Positions 62,914 through 64,000 of a stretch of 64,000 nucleotides of DNA are shown here, piece by piece; position 1 is the first letter of the stretch, and each line of letters begins with the position of its first letter. Where the stretch lies: contig NZ_CP020914.1 in NCBI RefSeq assembly GCF_007833355.1, positions 2,652,047 to 2,716,046 on the forward strand, given 5' to 3'. The stretch is from Denitratisoma sp. DHT3 (lineage in GTDB: Bacteria > Pseudomonadota > Gammaproteobacteria > Burkholderiales > Rhodocyclaceae). The notes under the pieces are model-generated. The model did not search any database and was not told where the DNA came from. It saw nothing but the letters and a program-made list of their open reading frames with translations. The position numbers and the translations under genes are program-made.

Positions 62914-63735
62914 ATGCTTGGTTCGGCAATCATCGTTTTTCGCGAGACGCTCGAGGCGGCCTTGGTGATCGGCATCATCGCCGCCGCGACCCGCGGCCTG
63001 GCGACGCGGGCCCGCTGGCTGTCGCTGGGTATCGGCGCGGGACTGCTCGGCTCGCTGGCCGTGGCCGCATTGACGGAATGGATCGCCGGCCTGGCCGAGG
63101 GCATCGGGCAGGAACTGCTCAATGCCCTCGTTCTCGGCGCGGCGGCGCTGATGCTGGCTTGGCACAACATCTGGATGGCCAGGCATGGCGCCCAGCTTTC
63201 CCGCGATGCGCGGCAACTGGGCAGCGACGTCAGCAGCGGCAGCCGCGAGATGTCGGCGCTGGCGGTGGTGGTCGCCCTGTGCATCCTGCGCGAGGGCGCC
63301 GAAACGGTGCTGTTCCTGTATGGCCTGCTGGCCGGCAGCGAAGGCGGATTGGCCAATGTCGTCGGCGGTGGCGCGCTGGGGCTTGCCGCCGGCGTCGGTG
63401 CCGGTTACGCCCTGTACGCGGGATTCCTGAAAATCCCGGCCCGCTGGTTCTTTGCCGCGACCAGCGGGCTGATCCTCGTGCTGGCCGCCGCCATGGCCAG
63501 CCAGATGGCGCGCTTCCTGGTCCAGGCCGATCTGCTGCCGAGCCTGGCCGCGCCGCTCTGGGACAGTTCCTGGCTGTTGTCCAACGGCTCCGTGCCGGGG
63601 CGCTTCCTGCATACCCTGATCGGCTATGAAGCATCGCCGCTCGGCATCCAGGTCGTGTTCTATGTCGCCACTTTGCTCCTGATCCTTAGCGGGATGCGCG
63701 CCGTCCGCGCACCCCGGCCCGCTCTTCCCGTCTGA
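62914..63735 (+). CDS. FTR1-family high-affinity iron permease
   Basis: The start was set at ATG 62914 (MLGSAIIVFRETLEAALVIG), which has GGAG 9 bases upstream, giving 273 residues with about seven membrane helices. The two iron-binding REXXE motifs are RETLE at residues 10-14 and REGAE at 126-130, both intact. Members import Fe3+ (EfeU/FTR1 type), usually with a cupredoxin or oxidase partner; here the cupredoxin gene directly upstream is frameshifted. A Fur-box-like site at 62589-62607 suggests iron repression. Confidence 0.92.
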   Translation: MLGSAIIVFRETLEAALVIGIIAAATRGLATRARWLSLGIGAGLLGSLAVAALTEWIAGLAEGIGQELLNALVLGAAALMLAWHNIWMARHGAQLSRDARQLGSDVSSGSREMSALAVVVALCILREGAETVLFLYGLLAGSEGGLANVVGGGALGLAAGVGAGYALYAGFLKIPARWFFAATSGLILVLAAAMASQMARFLVQADLLPSLAAPLWDSSWLLSNGSVPGRFLHTLIGYEASPLGIQVVFYVATLLLILSGMRAVRAPRPALPV

Positions 63736-63803
63736 AAGAAGACATCCAATCCATGTGACGATTGCGGCGTGCCGGCGATGCCGGTCCGCCCCCAGAGGGA
63801 CTG

Positions 63804-64000
63804 CTACAGATTGCAGAAGGTCAGTTCGAAACTGACGTCCGTATCGACCTGCTTGGGCCGATGGTCCATGTGGGGAGGGAGAAAGCGGATGTTCAGCGCA
63901 TATTTGCTGGCGCTGATTTCCGGTACGTAGGCGTCGCCGTACGCCAGGCGCAGGCGCACCATCAGGGCGACGCGGCCGGCCAGCATCAACTGGTAGGCGC
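63804..64000 (-). CDS. Unknown protein, C-terminal 65 residues only
   Basis: A minus-strand frame enters from the right edge and stops with TAG at 63804. The visible part (AYQLMLAGRVALMVRLRLAY, then GDAYVPEISASKYALNIRFL and SFELTFCNL) was not recognised. Most of the gene lies outside the window. It is convergent with the FTR1 gene, 68 bases away, with no obvious shared terminator. Confidence 0.5.
   Translation of the reverse strand, partial: AYQLMLAGRVALMVRLRLAYGDAYVPEISASKYALNIRFLPPHMDHRPKQVDTDVSFELTFCNL

Overview
The window is a GC-rich bacterial chromosome segment centred on the replication origin. It holds the block atpIBEFHAGDC, parAB, rsmG/mnmG, mnmE, yidC/yidD/rnpA/rpmH on the minus strand and dnaA/dnaN/gyrB on the plus strand. 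A later run carries a HIT protein, a PilZ-like protein, a DUF971 protein, ubiE, a Tim44-like protein and ubiJ. Together with the H+-type c subunit this suggests a betaproteobacterium, probably of the Rhodocyclales/Sterolibacteriaceae type. That placement is inference from gene order and protein style, not from a marker search.

Layout. 1-1193: 5' part of an EF-hand protein. 1338-8366: F1Fo ATP synthase operon with a clear sigma70 promoter and an intrinsic terminator. 8458-16421: parAB, tRNA-modification and rRNA-methylation genes, membrane-insertion genes and rpmH, with two perfect parS sites between mnmE and mnmG. 16527-21923: dnaA, the probable oriC in the dnaA-dnaN gap, dnaN and gyrB, closed by a strong terminator. 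22035-28282: a more AT-rich accessory patch bearing a decayed integrase, an AraC regulator, a GMC oxidoreductase, a small YdhR-like protein, a katG cut short by a broken IS256-type element, and a possible IS30-like scrap. 28283-37150: accessory and housekeeping genes (a DUF5710 pair, a beta-propeller protein, a nitroreductase, a lone molybdoenzyme, gluQ and a toxin-antitoxin pair). 37210-44111: clsB, an EEP phosphodiesterase and the ubiquinone genes. 44351-53415: an RND efflux pair and a divergent TolC/MacA/MacB-type export operon.

53563-62144 is a catabolic-looking cluster: an acyl-CoA ligase, an AraC regulator, a class III (CaiB/BaiF) CoA-transferase, an MFS carrier and a TonB-dependent receptor. 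A perfect 11-bp inverted repeat lies in the divergent regulatory region. The parts would form an uptake, CoA-activation and CoA-transfer route for a bulky carboxylated compound; a steroid or bile-acid-like acid is one guess. The right end holds a relic of a second MacB permease, a Fur-box-like site, a frameshifted cupredoxin gene, an intact FTR1-type iron permease and the 3' end of an unknown gene.

The most unusual items are the CoA ligase/CoA-transferase/TonB cluster with its palindrome, the MacB permease relic whose deletion lies at an 8-bp repeat, the Fur-box/cupredoxin/FTR1 locus with two compensating frameshifts, and a coupled DUF5710 pair whose first member may be a degenerate primase-fold protein. 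No rRNA, tRNA or CRISPR array was seen.
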